A stretch of DNA of 64,000 nt from positions 2,666,001 to 2,730,000 of the forward strand of contig CAWIMV010000001.1 of NCBI GenBank assembly GCA_963837325.1, given 5' to 3'. A program made the position numbers and the translations under genes. The DNA is from CAVQKZ01 sp963837325 (lineage in GTDB: Bacteria > Actinomycetota > Actinomycetes > Mycobacteriales > Jatrophihabitantaceae). Below, in pieces: positions 34,679-44,446 of this stretch (the first letter of the stretch is position 1; each line of letters begins with the position of its first letter). The notes beneath the pieces were generated by a model. That model was not told the origin of the DNA and made no database searches. It worked only from the letters and a program-made list of their open reading frames with translations.

Positions 34679-35962
34679 TCAGTGCAGCCCGTCGGTCAAC
34701 ATCGCGATCCACGATCGATCACCCAGCAGCGGGGCGCTGCCGTTCGTCGTGCCGACTCTGACAGTGTTTCCTGTGGTTACGCGAGGATAGACGGCGTCGT
34801 GGCCGGCGGTGCTGATCGGATCGCCACCTGGAGCATTCTGCGCACCACGGACATTCACCGTCGGATCGGGCGGCACGCAATGCGCGGCCGTGTTCGGCGC
34901 GGCGGGCGACGTGTCGGACGGAGGGCGTTTGACCGTGCCGCCGTAACCGTCCCGGCCCGAAGCGGGAGAGCCGCAGTCCGGTGGGTCGTTGAAGTTGACC
35001 TCGAAGCCGAGAGCGCCGGCGTTCAGCGGATGCTTGGAGTTCGAGCCGAGCACGGTGAAGCTGCCCGCGGCCAATGACGGGTAAAGCTCGAACAGCTCCT
35101 CGACCCCGTCGAGATGGCGCACCAACAGTTCACCGGTGGTCGCGAGGTTGGCGAACGTGATGCCGAGGTCGGTGCGGTTGTCGCGCACGAACTTCGACAG
35201 CACACCGAAGTCACCCGGACCGTTGTCGAGCAGGCTGCGAATGTCCGGGTCGCTCGCCTTCAGCTGCTGGCTCAGCAGGTTCAGGCTGTGGGCCCAGCTC
35301 GCCATCGCCGGCGCCTCGTCGAGCTGAGTCTGCAGGACGCCGTCGGACAGCTTGATCAGGGCCAGCGTTTCGGGTAGCGCCTCCTGGGCGGCGACGAGCA
35401 GGTTGTTGGTCGAGTCGAGCAGCGAGCCCAGCGCCGGACCTTGGCCGTTGAACGCCTTGCCCAGCTCGGAAACGGCGATCTGAAGTTTGTCGGTATTGAC
35501 CGACCGAACCAGATTGTCGAGGTTGGTGAGCAGGACCTGAGTGGCCACCGGCAGCTTGTTGCGGTGCATCGGGATGATCTGTCCGGCCGACAGGTATGGG
35601 CCCTTGCCGTTGGGCGGGATCAGGTTGACGTACTGCTCGCCGATCACCGACCGGTTGCTGACCTGCGCCACCGAACTGGCCGGGATCTTGGGGCCGGTGC
35701 AGTTCTTCAGTTTGAGCTGGACCCGCACGCCGTTGGGCAGCAAGGACAACTGCCCGACCTTGCCGACCGTCACACCCCGGTAGGTGACCTCGGCATTGGT
35801 GAAGATGCCACCCGAGTCGGGGAAGTCCGCGCTGATCGTGCAGCCCTTGGGACCGAACAGGCCCTGCGTCAGCCCGACGTACTTCGCGCTCACGTACGAG
35901 ACGCCGATAAGCGTCATGACCGCGAAGATGATCACCTGGATCTTGGTCGACCGCTTCAACAT
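34679..35962 (-). CDS. mceF: Mce-family protein F (MlaD domain)
   Basis: Mce proteins form the hexameric periplasmic shaft of a lipid or sterol importer. This 427-residue product starts at ATG 35962 (MLKRSTKIQVIIFAVMTLIG), whose hydrophobic stretch is the membrane anchor. An MlaD domain follows (DSGGIFTNAEVTYRGVTVGK), then a long helical coiled-coil region and a Pro/Ser-rich C-terminus. It follows mceE by 7 bases. The open frame upstream overlaps mceE and was not used. Confidence 0.9.
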   Translation of the reverse strand: MLKRSTKIQVIIFAVMTLIGVSYVSAKYVGLTQGLFGPKGCTISADFPDSGGIFTNAEVTYRGVTVGKVGQLSLLPNGVRVQLKLKNCTGPKIPASSVAQVSNRSVIGEQYVNLIPPNGKGPYLSAGQIIPMHRNKLPVATQVLLTNLDNLVRSVNTDKLQIAVSELGKAFNGQGPALGSLLDSTNNLLVAAQEALPETLALIKLSDGVLQTQLDEAPAMASWAHSLNLLSQQLKASDPDIRSLLDNGPGDFGVLSKFVRDNRTDLGITFANLATTGELLVRHLDGVEELFELYPSLAAGSFTVLGSNSKHPLNAGALGFEVNFNDPPDCGSPASGRDGYGGTVKRPPSDTSPAAPNTAAHCVPPDPTVNVRGAQNAPGGDPISTAGHDAVYPRVTTGNTVRVGTTNGSAPLLGDRSWIAMLTDGLH

Positions 35963-35969
35963 GGTCGGA

Positions 35970-37115
35970 TCACCCGCCCGAGCCGGGGATGGTGGGAAGC
36001 CCGAGCTTTCCGTTGGACGAGGTGTCCGGGGCGACGTGGGCACCTCTTGTTGTCAGCGGCGTGGTCTTGCCCGACTTGGCCGTCAGGCCGCTGACCGCTT
36101 TGCACAGGTCAGTCGCGGTGGGCAGCACGCCGCACAGGTTGTCGGTCAGATTCAGGTCCAGGATCAGGTGCAGGTTCGCGTAGTCGCCCTTGATGAAGTC
36201 GGTGGTCTTGTCGAGGGGGAACGGGAACGTGAGCATGATCTTCAGGGCGTTGGGCAGGTCCGAGCCGGCGGCGGTCAGGTTCTCCAAGACCGGCGCGAGG
36301 CTCTTGAGCGAGGAGACCAGGTCCGTCTGGGTGGCGTTGATGACGCCGGTGGCCGTGCGGCCCAGCCGGGCCAGGCTCTGCAGCAGCGTCGTCAGCTTGG
36401 CACGTTCGTTCTTGAGGATGGTCAACGCCTGGGGGAACCGGTCGAGCGCGTCGATGATGGTCTGTTTCTGTCGGTTCAGGGTGATTGCGAGCTTGTCGAT
36501 GTTGACGAGCGCGGTGGTGATCGTGTCCTTCTGCTTGTCCAACGTCCCGACGAAGCCGTTGAGCTGGGTGAGCAGGTCCCGAACCGCGCCCTCGTTGCCG
36601 TTCAGCGCTTTGTTGAGCTCCGTGGTGATCGTGCGAATCTGCTCCAGCCCGCCGCCGTTGAGGAGCAGGGACAGCGCGCCGAGCACCTCCTCGACCTCTG
36701 GGGCGGTGCCGGTGCTGCGCAACGGGATCTTGCCGACGTCCTTCAGCTTGCCCTGCGGTTCGGCCAGCGGCTGTTCGAGATCGACGAACTTCTCGCCGAG
36801 CAGCGAAGTCTGCTTCACGGCGGCGCGCGCGTTGCCGGGCAGGTCGACGTTGCCGTTGACCTTGACCTTGACGTTGGCCACCCAGCCCTTCAGCGAGATC
36901 GACTGCACTTTGCCGACGGCGACGTCATTGACCTTGACGTTCGATTGCGGAACCAGGTCGAGCACGTCGGCGAACTGGATGGTGACGGTATAGGGGTGGC
37001 TGCCGAGGTTGGCGCCACCGGGCAGGCTGGCGCTGTACAGGCCATGGAAGCCGCAGCCGCTCAGCGTCAGCGTGGCTGCGGCCAACGCGGCCGCCAGCGC
37101 CTTGGTGCGCGTCAT
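35970..37115 (-). CDS. mceE: Mce-family lipoprotein E (MlaD domain)
   Basis: The 381-residue protein has a lipoprotein signal ending LTLSGC, as MceE (LprK-type) proteins do. An MlaD domain with FADVLDLVPQSNVKVNDVAV and SLLGEKFVDLEQP follows, then a helical region. I chose the ATG at 37115 because it overlaps the mceD stop (ATGA); an ATG two codons upstream is possible. MceE is thought to anchor the hexamer at its outer end. Confidence 0.9.
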   Translation of the reverse strand: MTRTKALAAALAAATLTLSGCGFHGLYSASLPGGANLGSHPYTVTIQFADVLDLVPQSNVKVNDVAVGKVQSISLKGWVANVKVKVNGNVDLPGNARAAVKQTSLLGEKFVDLEQPLAEPQGKLKDVGKIPLRSTGTAPEVEEVLGALSLLLNGGGLEQIRTITTELNKALNGNEGAVRDLLTQLNGFVGTLDKQKDTITTALVNIDKLAITLNRQKQTIIDALDRFPQALTILKNERAKLTTLLQSLARLGRTATGVINATQTDLVSSLKSLAPVLENLTAAGSDLPNALKIMLTFPFPLDKTTDFIKGDYANLHLILDLNLTDNLCGVLPTATDLCKAVSGLTAKSGKTTPLTTRGAHVAPDTSSNGKLGLPTIPGSGG

Positions 37116-38302
37116 GGACACACCCCCGGGATCGGCGGCAGCACGCCCGGCAGGCAGAGGCCACCGGAGGGCAGCCCAGGAAGCGTCGGCAGGGATCCGC
37201 CCGGAATCTTGCTGGCTACGAACAGGCAGGTCTGCACGATTTCGCCGGTGAGGGTGCCCAGGATTTGGCTGCCGGCGGGCAACGTGAGCAGTCCACCGTG
37301 CGTTGCCTGGTTGAGCACCGCGCAGATCTGGCCCGCGTCGGCAATGTTGGTCAAGTTGCTCCGCGTACCGAGCGTGCCGGAGCTCTCCTGGTAGCCGTGG
37401 GTGAGGTTCGACAAGGCGACGGGCGCGACCGCCAGGATCTCATTGAGCGCCCCCTTCTCCTTGACCAGCACGTTGGTGACGTCCTTGAGACCGACGACGT
37501 CGGTGTGGACCTTGCTCGCATTGGCCTTCACGAAGTTCGCGACGTCGTGCAGGGCGATGGTCAGGTTGTGCAGCGCGGCGCCGAGATCGCTGCGTTCGTC
37601 GGCGAGGTCGCCGGCCACCTGCGCGAGCTGGTTCTCGAAGTGCCGAACCTGCACGTCGCTCTGGGACAGGGCTTCGGTGAACGACTTGAGGTTCTTGACC
37701 GTGCCGAACAAGTCCTGGCGACCGTTGGACAGCGTCAGCGCCGCCTTCGACAGGTTGCGGATGCTCGCGTTCAGGGCCGCGCCGTTGCCGTGGAGGTTGG
37801 CGGCCGCGACGTTGACGAGAGTCGACAGGGCGCCCTTCTTGTTCGCGCCGTGCGGACCGAGCGCGACTGAGAGCTGGTTGAGCGCGCCGTAGATGTCGTC
37901 GAGCTCAGCCGGGGACGCCGTACGGCTGAGCGGGATGTTGGCGCCGTCGGCCAGCACCGGGCCCTTGCCGCTGTACACCGGCGCCAGCTGGACGTAGCGG
38001 TCGCTGACCAGCGAGTTGGCAACGAGGACTGATATTGCACCCGCCGGCACCTTGTATTTGTGGTCATACTTCATCTCGATCTTCACCGAGCCGCCGGCCG
38101 GTGACACCTTGGTGACCGAGCCGACCTGGATCCCCAGGATCTTGACCGGTGTCCCGGGATACACGCCGACCCCCGAGGCGAAGTTCGCACTCAGCTTCTT
38201 GCTGCTGCTGCCGCCGAATACGTAGATGGCGCCCACCGCGATGACGGCGACGACGACGACCGCGGAGATCACCCGAATCGTCGTTCGGGAAAGTCTGGTC
38301 AC
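37112..38302 (-). CDS. mceD: Mce-family protein D (MlaD domain)
   Basis: The 396-residue product starts at GTG 38302, overlapping the mceC stop (GTGA). Its N-terminus VTRLSRTTIRVISAVVVVAV is the membrane anchor, and the MlaD domain shows FASGVGVYPGTPVKILGIQV and LVANSLVSDRYVQLAP. A long helical region and a Gly/Pro-rich tail (LPGLPSGGLCLPGVLPPIPG) follow. Upstream in-frame sequence overlaps mceC and is rejected as coding for this protein. Confidence 0.9.
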   Translation of the reverse strand: MTRLSRTTIRVISAVVVVAVIAVGAIYVFGGSSSKKLSANFASGVGVYPGTPVKILGIQVGSVTKVSPAGGSVKIEMKYDHKYKVPAGAISVLVANSLVSDRYVQLAPVYSGKGPVLADGANIPLSRTASPAELDDIYGALNQLSVALGPHGANKKGALSTLVNVAAANLHGNGAALNASIRNLSKAALTLSNGRQDLFGTVKNLKSFTEALSQSDVQVRHFENQLAQVAGDLADERSDLGAALHNLTIALHDVANFVKANASKVHTDVVGLKDVTNVLVKEKGALNEILAVAPVALSNLTHGYQESSGTLGTRSNLTNIADAGQICAVLNQATHGGLLTLPAGSQILGTLTGEIVQTCLFVASKIPGGSLPTLPGLPSGGLCLPGVLPPIPGVCP

Positions 38303-39336
38303 GGCTGACACCCCGCGTCCTGGGTGCCGACACCGAGATTGCCGGCGATGCCGGCGGCGCTGAGGTTGCAGATGTAATTGTCGAACCACTTGCCGTTACC
38401 GAGCGCGTTGGCGAAGACGCGGTAGAACGGTGCCATCAACTGCAGGCTCCGGTCCAGGTTGTCCTGGTTGGCCTGCAGCAGTGCCAGCACCTGGTGCAGG
38501 TTGTCGAGCATCGGACCGATCGTCTTCTGATTGTCCGACACCAAGCCCTCGAGCTGTGTGGCCAGCGTGGTGGTGTTGATCAGCAGCGAGTGGATCGCGT
38601 CGCGGCGGGCGTTGAGCTCGTCGAGCAGCAGGCCGCCGTCAGCAAGCAACCGTTGCAACTGCACGTCTCGACTGGCCAGCACCCCGGTGACCGCATTGGC
38701 CTTCTCGAGCAACGTGCGCAACTTGGCGTCGCGGGAGGCGATCGTGTTCGAGAGTCGGGACAAGCCGGTCAACAGTGGCTTGACCGAGGCCGGCGTGCCC
38801 TCGAAGTCTTTGGACAGGACGTCGAAGGACTTGGCCAGCTGATCGGTATCGATGGCATCGACGGTCTTCGTCAAGCCGGTGAAGGCCGGATAGATGTCGA
38901 ATGGCGAGTGCGTGCGCTGCAAGGGGATCGTTTCACTCGACTTCTGCTTCTTGGCCCCGACCGAGTCGATCGCCAGGTACTTCGCGCCGAGCAGCGTCTT
39001 GAGCTTGATATCGACGGTGCTCTGGTCGCCGACGAACGCATGCTTGATCTTGAACTTGACCTTGACCTTGTTGCCGTCGAGCGCGGTCGAGGACACCGTG
39101 CCGACCTTGACCCCCGCGATGCGCACGTCGTCGTTCGGGCCGAGCCCCGCGTCCTCGGTGAAGTAGGCGGTGTACGTCGTGCCGCCGCCGATGAGCGGCA
39201 GTTTGGACGCGTTGAACGCGGCCCACAGGATGACGAGCAGCAACACGAGCCCGATCGCACCGATCGTCGTCGGGTTGCGGCTGCTGAAGGGCTTGCCCCC
39301 AACCTTGCTCTTGCGGGTCTTGACCGGCGCCGTCAT
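38299..39336 (-). CDS. mceC: Mce-family protein C (MlaD domain)
   Basis: The 345-residue protein begins MTAPVKTRKSKVGGKPF, then a membrane anchor (IGAIGLVLLLVILWAAF) and an MlaD domain with EDAGLGPNDDVRIAGVKVGT and LLGAKYLAIDS. The rest is helical, ending with a cysteine-containing tail (NYICNL, DAGCQP). I chose the ATG at 39336, which overlaps the mceB stop (TGATG). Confidence 0.9.
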   Translation of the reverse strand: MTAPVKTRKSKVGGKPFSSRNPTTIGAIGLVLLLVILWAAFNASKLPLIGGGTTYTAYFTEDAGLGPNDDVRIAGVKVGTVSSTALDGNKVKVKFKIKHAFVGDQSTVDIKLKTLLGAKYLAIDSVGAKKQKSSETIPLQRTHSPFDIYPAFTGLTKTVDAIDTDQLAKSFDVLSKDFEGTPASVKPLLTGLSRLSNTIASRDAKLRTLLEKANAVTGVLASRDVQLQRLLADGGLLLDELNARRDAIHSLLINTTTLATQLEGLVSDNQKTIGPMLDNLHQVLALLQANQDNLDRSLQLMAPFYRVFANALGNGKWFDNYICNLSAAGIAGNLGVGTQDAGCQP

Positions 39337-40364
39337 CACTTGCACCTCGATGCCGACTGAGCGGTGGGCACCACAGCCGGGTTCAAGGTGACGCCGCCCG
39401 GGAAGGTGATCGTGCCGTCAATCGAGCAGAGGTAGAAGTTGAACCAGGAACCGTAGGTGCCGGTACGAGCCAGGGCGGCCACCGTGCCCGGCAACTCCTG
39501 CAGGACGGTCTGCACGGTCGCCCTGTTCTTGTTGAGGTTGCCCGTGAGAGCGGTCAGATCGGTGATGTCCTTGGCCAGCGGAGCCCGGATCTGGGTGAGC
39601 AAGCCGGCCGTGGACGTCGTCAGCGAATTGATGCTCTCGATCGACGTGCCGATCGTCTTGCGATCGCCGGACAGCCCCGAGATGAATTGCTGCAACTGCA
39701 GGAGCAGGTTCGACAGCTCTGCGTCCCGGTCACCGACGACCTTGAGTACGGAACCGAGGTTGTCGATGACGCTGCCGATCACCCGGTCCTTGTCGGCGAG
39801 GGAGTTGGTGAGGTCGCCGAGGTTCGTCAGCAGCAGTTCCAGGCTGCCGCCCTCACCCTGCAGGGCCTGAATGATTTCGCCCGACAGCGCATTGATCTGG
39901 GTTGCGTTGAGGCCCTTGAACAGCGGTTGGAAGCCCTGGAACAGGGCCGTGAGGTCCAGGGCGTTGAAGGTCTGGGTGAGTGGGATCGTGCCGCCCGACT
40001 TGAGGATGTCGTTCGGGTCTCCGGGCCCTTGCTCGATGTCGAGGTAGCGCTGGCCGACCAGGTTCCGATAGCGCAGGTGGGCCTGCGTCGATTTCGGCAG
40101 CGACCGGTCCTTGACGACGGTGAAGGACAGCTGGGCGTAGTCGTGCTTGACGATCTTGATCTCTTTGACGGTCCCGACGCGCACCCCGGCGATGCGCACG
40201 TCGTCACCGACCGACAGGCCGGCCACGTCGGTGAAGATCGCCTTGTAACTGCGGGTCGCGCCGTAGCTGGTGTTCGCGATCGTGGCACCGAGCACATACG
40301 TCGCGAAGGCGGTCACGACCAGGAAGATCGACAGCTTGATCAGCGGCGACAGCAGTCCCCTCAT
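39336..40364 (-). CDS. mceB: Mce-family protein B (MlaD domain)
   Basis: The 342-residue protein starts MRGLLSPLIKLSIFLVVTAF, an N-terminal anchor, then an MlaD domain with DVAGLSVGDDVRIAGVRVGT and NLVGQRYLDIEQGPGDPND. The helical region runs to a C-terminal WFNFYLCSIDGTITFPGG, typical of MceB. Its ATG overlaps the mceA stop by 4 bases (ATGA). Confidence 0.91.
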   Translation of the reverse strand: MRGLLSPLIKLSIFLVVTAFATYVLGATIANTSYGATRSYKAIFTDVAGLSVGDDVRIAGVRVGTVKEIKIVKHDYAQLSFTVVKDRSLPKSTQAHLRYRNLVGQRYLDIEQGPGDPNDILKSGGTIPLTQTFNALDLTALFQGFQPLFKGLNATQINALSGEIIQALQGEGGSLELLLTNLGDLTNSLADKDRVIGSVIDNLGSVLKVVGDRDAELSNLLLQLQQFISGLSGDRKTIGTSIESINSLTTSTAGLLTQIRAPLAKDITDLTALTGNLNKNRATVQTVLQELPGTVAALARTGTYGSWFNFYLCSIDGTITFPGGVTLNPAVVPTAQSASRCK

Positions 40365-41722
40365 TTGACCGTCACCTGCATCCCCCGTAACGCGGGCGCG
40401 CTGAGCACCGTCGCGATCCGCGGCACCTTATTCGGCGCACTGCCGTAGGTGCTGGCGATCACGCTGTTGACCAACGCATTCTCAGCCGGTGAACCGATTG
40501 CCTGCTGGTCGAGGGCAGTGGTCTTCGCTGCCTGAGTGCAGGGATCATAGGTGAAACTGGCCTTGTCCTTCAGGCAGCGGTAACTCCCCGGCACCTTGAA
40601 CGGGATCTCGGGGTTGGGAATGCCGAAGCAGTGCGGCCCTTGGCCGGTGATCAGGATCGGCTCATCGCGGTTGGGCCGGTATCCGTCTGCCGAGCCGTGG
40701 GCATCGGTCGGTGGGACGTACAGCTGTGCGGTCAACCGGATCTGGTTGTCGACGATGTTCTTCTCCGCCAGTGCGTTCAGCCTCGTCAGGCCCGTCAACA
40801 TGCAGCCGTACTCCGGGGTGTACGCGTCGAGCAGCCGGTAAACCTTGTCCGATGTGTCGACGACCCTGATCAGACGCTGCTTGTTCTCGCTGAGAAAGCT
40901 TTCGATGATGTCCGACGTGCTGGCCCCGGTCGTCAGCAGCATGTCGAGGGCCGCCTGCTTCTCGATCAGCGTCTTCGCCCCGGTCTGGAGGTTGTCCAGC
41001 GTCGCGAGCAGGTCCGGCGCGGCTTGGTTGAACTTGACCGAAACCTGGCCCAGCTTCTTCAGGTCGGTGATCATCTGGGCGACATAGCTCTTGCCCGGCG
41101 ACGAGTCGGCGTTGAGTTGCTTGAGATAGGCGTCCATGTTGACGAGCGTCTTGCCCAGCTCTTCACCGCGGCCGCGCAGCGCGGTGGCCATCGCGTTGAG
41201 CGTGGCGTTGAGTTCCGCGGGCTTGACCGCCTGGAGCAACGGCAGCATGTCGCCGATGACCTTCTGCGATTCCAACGCCACGGCGGAGCGGTCCTGCGAG
41301 ATGGTGTCCCCGCCCTTGATCGGCGGTCCCTTGCGGTCCGGAACTTGCAGGGACACGTACTGCTCGCCGAACAACGTCTTGGGCAGGATCTGGGCCGAAA
41401 CGTTGTTGGGGATGAGCTTCGCCCGCGACGGGCTGAGCGCGAGCGTGATGGACGAGCACGTGCCGGTCGGGTCCTGACACTCGCCGTGGGAGTCGACCTT
41501 CACCTTGCGCACCCGGCCGACGATGATGCCGCGCTCCTTGACGTCGGAATCGGTCAGCAGCTGGTTGCCGGTGTGGTCGGTCTTCAGCGTGACCGTCACG
41601 ACCTTGGTGAACGCCTTGTTGTAGAACGCGACGGACAAGGCGACGAGGGCGAGGATCAACGCGATGAATCCGAGCCCAAGCAGTCTCCTGCCGACGATCG
41701 TCCCGACGCTCTCCCTGGCCAT
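40361..41722 (-). CDS. mceA: Mce-family protein A (MlaD domain)
   Basis: The 453-residue protein starts MARESVGTIVGRRLLGLGF with a membrane anchor and an MlaD domain containing KTDHTGNQLLTDSDVKERGI and TLFGEQYVSLQVPD. A helical region and a C-terminal Mce-cap-like part with several cysteines follow. ATG 41722 is preferred; a TTG at 41731 overlapping the yrbEB stop is an alternative adding three residues. MceA is the first shaft subunit of the hexamer. Confidence 0.9.
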   Translation of the reverse strand: MARESVGTIVGRRLLGLGFIALILALVALSVAFYNKAFTKVVTVTLKTDHTGNQLLTDSDVKERGIIVGRVRKVKVDSHGECQDPTGTCSSITLALSPSRAKLIPNNVSAQILPKTLFGEQYVSLQVPDRKGPPIKGGDTISQDRSAVALESQKVIGDMLPLLQAVKPAELNATLNAMATALRGRGEELGKTLVNMDAYLKQLNADSSPGKSYVAQMITDLKKLGQVSVKFNQAAPDLLATLDNLQTGAKTLIEKQAALDMLLTTGASTSDIIESFLSENKQRLIRVVDTSDKVYRLLDAYTPEYGCMLTGLTRLNALAEKNIVDNQIRLTAQLYVPPTDAHGSADGYRPNRDEPILITGQGPHCFGIPNPEIPFKVPGSYRCLKDKASFTYDPCTQAAKTTALDQQAIGSPAENALVNSVIASTYGSAPNKVPRIATVLSAPALRGMQVTVK

Positions 41723-41727
41723 TGCCG

Positions 41728-42570
41728 TCAACCCGCCAACCGGACGCTGACGTTGGAACCCCAGATCGCGAGCGACAGGAACAGGTCGAAGACGTTGATG
41801 GCCACGATCGCCGTGCGCACGGCCTTGCCGACCGCGATTCCGACCCCGGCCGGGCCGCCCTTGGCCGTGTAGCCGTAGTAGCAGTGCGTCAGGATCACGA
41901 CGAGGGAGAACACCAGCACCTTGAAGAACGACCAGATGACGTCGCCGGGCGGCAGGAACAGATGGAAGTAGTGCGAATAGGTACCAGGTGAGGCGTGCTC
42001 GTAGTACACGACGATGAGATACGTCGAAAGATAGGAAGAGAGGAGCCCGATGACATACAGCGGGATGACGGCAACGAAGCCGGCAATGATCCGGGTGGTG
42101 ACCAGGAACGGCACGCTCGGTACGGCCATCACCTCGAGCGCGTCGATTTCTTCACTGATCCGCATGGCGCCGAGCTGAGCGGTGAATCCGCACCCCACCG
42201 TCGCTGACAGCGCGAGGCCGGCCACGAGCGGCGCGATCTCGCGGGTGTTGAAGAACGCCGAGACGAAGCCACTGATCGGGCCGAGGCCGAGCTGGTTCAA
42301 TGCGGCGTAGCCCTGCAGGCCGACCTCAGTGCCGGTGAAGAACGACATGAACGCGATCACGCCGACGGTGCCGCCGATTACGGCGAGGGCGCCGCTGCCG
42401 AAGGCGACTTCGGAGAGCAGCCGCATCGTCTCCTTCTTGTACCGACGCAGGGTGCGGGGCGTCCAGGCCAGCGCCTTGAGGTAGAACCGCATCTGCTCGC
42501 CGAGGTCGTCGAGCACGCCGAGCGGCGCATTGACCGCGCGACGGGCGCTGGCGACGAGGTCGGTGGCCAT
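41728..42570 (-). CDS. yrbEB: MlaE/YrbE-type ABC permease, second subunit
   Basis: The 280-residue integral membrane protein is the second permease of the Mce transporter. It shows the MlaE-family pattern VVAGLALSATVGCGFTAQLG and MRISEEIDALEVMAVPSVPF and five or six hydrophobic segments. Its ATG overlaps the yrbEA stop by one base (TAATG). Confidence 0.92.
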   Translation of the reverse strand: MATDLVASARRAVNAPLGVLDDLGEQMRFYLKALAWTPRTLRRYKKETMRLLSEVAFGSGALAVIGGTVGVIAFMSFFTGTEVGLQGYAALNQLGLGPISGFVSAFFNTREIAPLVAGLALSATVGCGFTAQLGAMRISEEIDALEVMAVPSVPFLVTTRIIAGFVAVIPLYVIGLLSSYLSTYLIVVYYEHASPGTYSHYFHLFLPPGDVIWSFFKVLVFSLVVILTHCYYGYTAKGGPAGVGIAVGKAVRTAIVAINVFDLFLSLAIWGSNVSVRLAG

Positions 42571-43346
42571 TAGGACCCCTTCGCCGGAACGACTTGGAAG
42601 TACACGGCGGTGACGACGAAGTTGACGAAGAACAGCAGCAGGAAGGTGATGACGACGGACTGGTTCACCGCGTCACCCACGCCCTTGGGACCGCCGCCGG
42701 CGTTGAGCCCTTTGTACGAGGCCACCACGGCCGCGATGATGCCGAAGATGAACGCCTTGAGCTCACCGGTGTAGACGTCCGGCAGTTGCGCGAGCGCGGA
42801 GAAACTGGCCAGGTACGCGCCGGGTGTGCCGCCCTGAAGCACGACGTTGAAGAAGTACCCACCCGCGACGCCGACGACCGAAACCAGCCCGTTGAGGGCG
42901 ACAGCGACGAGCGTGCACGCGAACACGCGCGGAACGACCAGTCGCTGCACCGGCGAGATGCCGAGCACCTCCATCGCGTCGATCTCGTCGCGGATCTTGC
43001 GGCTGCCCAAGTCGGCGCAGATGGCCGATCCACCCGCGCCGGCGATCAACAGCGCGACCACGATCGGGCTGGCCTCTCGGACGATCGCGAGCACGCTGGC
43101 GGCGCCGGTGAACGACTGCGCACCGACCTGCCGGGACAGGCTGCCGATCTGCAGGGCGATGACGGCCCCGAACGGGATCGAGACGAGTGCCGTCGGCACG
43201 ATCGTGACGCTGGCGATGAACCACGACTGCTGGACGAACTCCCGGAACTGGAAGGGGCGGCGGAACATCAGCCGCGCCACGTCGAGGAACAGGGCGAACA
43301 GTCGGCCGGCCTGGCTGATGCCGGCGACGGGCGACAGGGCAGCCAT
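42570..43346 (-). CDS. yrbEA: MlaE/YrbE-type ABC permease, first subunit
   Basis: The 258-residue integral membrane protein pairs with YrbEB and the Mkl ATPase to power Mce import. MlaE motifs include ALLIAGAGGSAICADLGSRK and IRDEIDAMEVLGISPVQRLV. Its ATG overlaps the mkl stop by one base (TGATG), so ATPase and permease are translationally coupled. Confidence 0.92.
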   Translation of the reverse strand: MAALSPVAGISQAGRLFALFLDVARLMFRRPFQFREFVQQSWFIASVTIVPTALVSIPFGAVIALQIGSLSRQVGAQSFTGAASVLAIVREASPIVVALLIAGAGGSAICADLGSRKIRDEIDAMEVLGISPVQRLVVPRVFACTLVAVALNGLVSVVGVAGGYFFNVVLQGGTPGAYLASFSALAQLPDVYTGELKAFIFGIIAAVVASYKGLNAGGGPKGVGDAVNQSVVITFLLLFFVNFVVTAVYFQVVPAKGS

Positions 43347-44446
43347 CAGCCTTTCCCGATCGACATGCGTCGGGTCTGGTCGTCCTCGTCGTTGTGACCA
43401 CGGTTGCCGGCCGCGTCCCGAGCGGCTTCCCGGGCGGCTTCTTCGTCTTGGTATTCCTGGTCGAGCAATTCCTGGATCGCCTTCTGGGCCGATTCCGGCA
43501 GCGTGTGCATCATGTCGAGCACGCGCTGTTGGCGCCGTGCGGCCGCTTTGCGCTCGGGCAGCCCGGGCGAGGGCTGAATCTGCAGCGGCACCCCGCCGCC
43601 GACGCCGCCTTTGGGCGCGGCCCCGGGGTGGCGCTCCGGCGCGCCGTCGAGGGAGGCGAGTTCGGCCGCGACCTGCGCGGAGTCCTTCTCTTCCGACATC
43701 CCGATCGGGCCCTCGCGGCGGCCGTTCAGGAATTGCTTGACGACCGGCTCCTCACTGGTCAGCAGGACCTCGCGAGGGCCGAACATAACCAGCTCGCGAC
43801 GGAACAGCATCCCGAGGTTGTCGGGCACTGTGCGCGCGGTGCCGATGTCGTGCGTGACGATCAGGAACGTGGCGTCAGTGACCGCGTTCAAGTCGATGAT
43901 CAGCTGGTTCAGATAGGCGACGCGGACCGGATCGAGTCCGGAGTCCGGTTCGTCGAATAAGATGATCTCGGGCTCGAGGACGAGGGCGCGGGCGAGACCC
44001 GCGCGTTTGCGCATACCGCCGGAGATCTCACCGGGCAGCTTCTTGTCGGTGCCCTCGAGGCCGACGAGCTCGAGCTTCTCGCCGACGATCTCGGCGATCT
44101 CCTTCTCGCTTTTCTTGGTGTGCTCGCGAAGCGGGAAGGCGATGTTGTCGAACAGGTTCATCGACCCGAACAGGGCGCCGTCCTGGAAGAGCACGCCAAA
44201 CAGCTTGCGGGTCTCGTAGAGCTTCGCCTCGCTGCAGCGCGCGACGTCGACGTCGCGGATCATGATCGACCCCTTGTCGGGCTTCAACAATCCGATCAGC
44301 GTCTTCAGGAACACGGACTTGCCGGTACCAGACGGCCCCAGCATGACGCTGACCTCGCCCGGCGGAAGGGTGAGCGTGACGTCACCCCAGATGGTCTGTT
44401 TTCCGAAGGATTTCGTCAGATCGTGGACTGCGACCTCGACACCCAC
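43346..44446 (-). CDS. mkl: Mce transporter ATP-binding protein Mkl (MceG)
   Basis: Mkl is the ATPase that energises Mce importers. The 366-residue protein has Walker A GPSGTGKS (37-44), signature SGGMRKR, Walker B IILFDEPDSGLDP and the switch IVTHDI. I chose GTG 44446, preceded by an AAGGGG site, giving the normal start GVEVAVHDLTKSFG. The last 110 residues are a charged helical extension, as in mycobacterial Mkl, perhaps for regulation. As in Mycobacterium, mkl lies between rplL and rpoB; here the whole mce operon follows it. Confidence 0.94.
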   Translation of the reverse strand: MGVEVAVHDLTKSFGKQTIWGDVTLTLPPGEVSVMLGPSGTGKSVFLKTLIGLLKPDKGSIMIRDVDVARCSEAKLYETRKLFGVLFQDGALFGSMNLFDNIAFPLREHTKKSEKEIAEIVGEKLELVGLEGTDKKLPGEISGGMRKRAGLARALVLEPEIILFDEPDSGLDPVRVAYLNQLIIDLNAVTDATFLIVTHDIGTARTVPDNLGMLFRRELVMFGPREVLLTSEEPVVKQFLNGRREGPIGMSEEKDSAQVAAELASLDGAPERHPGAAPKGGVGGGVPLQIQPSPGLPERKAAARRQQRVLDMMHTLPESAQKAIQELLDQEYQDEEAAREAARDAAGNRGHNDEDDQTRRMSIGKG

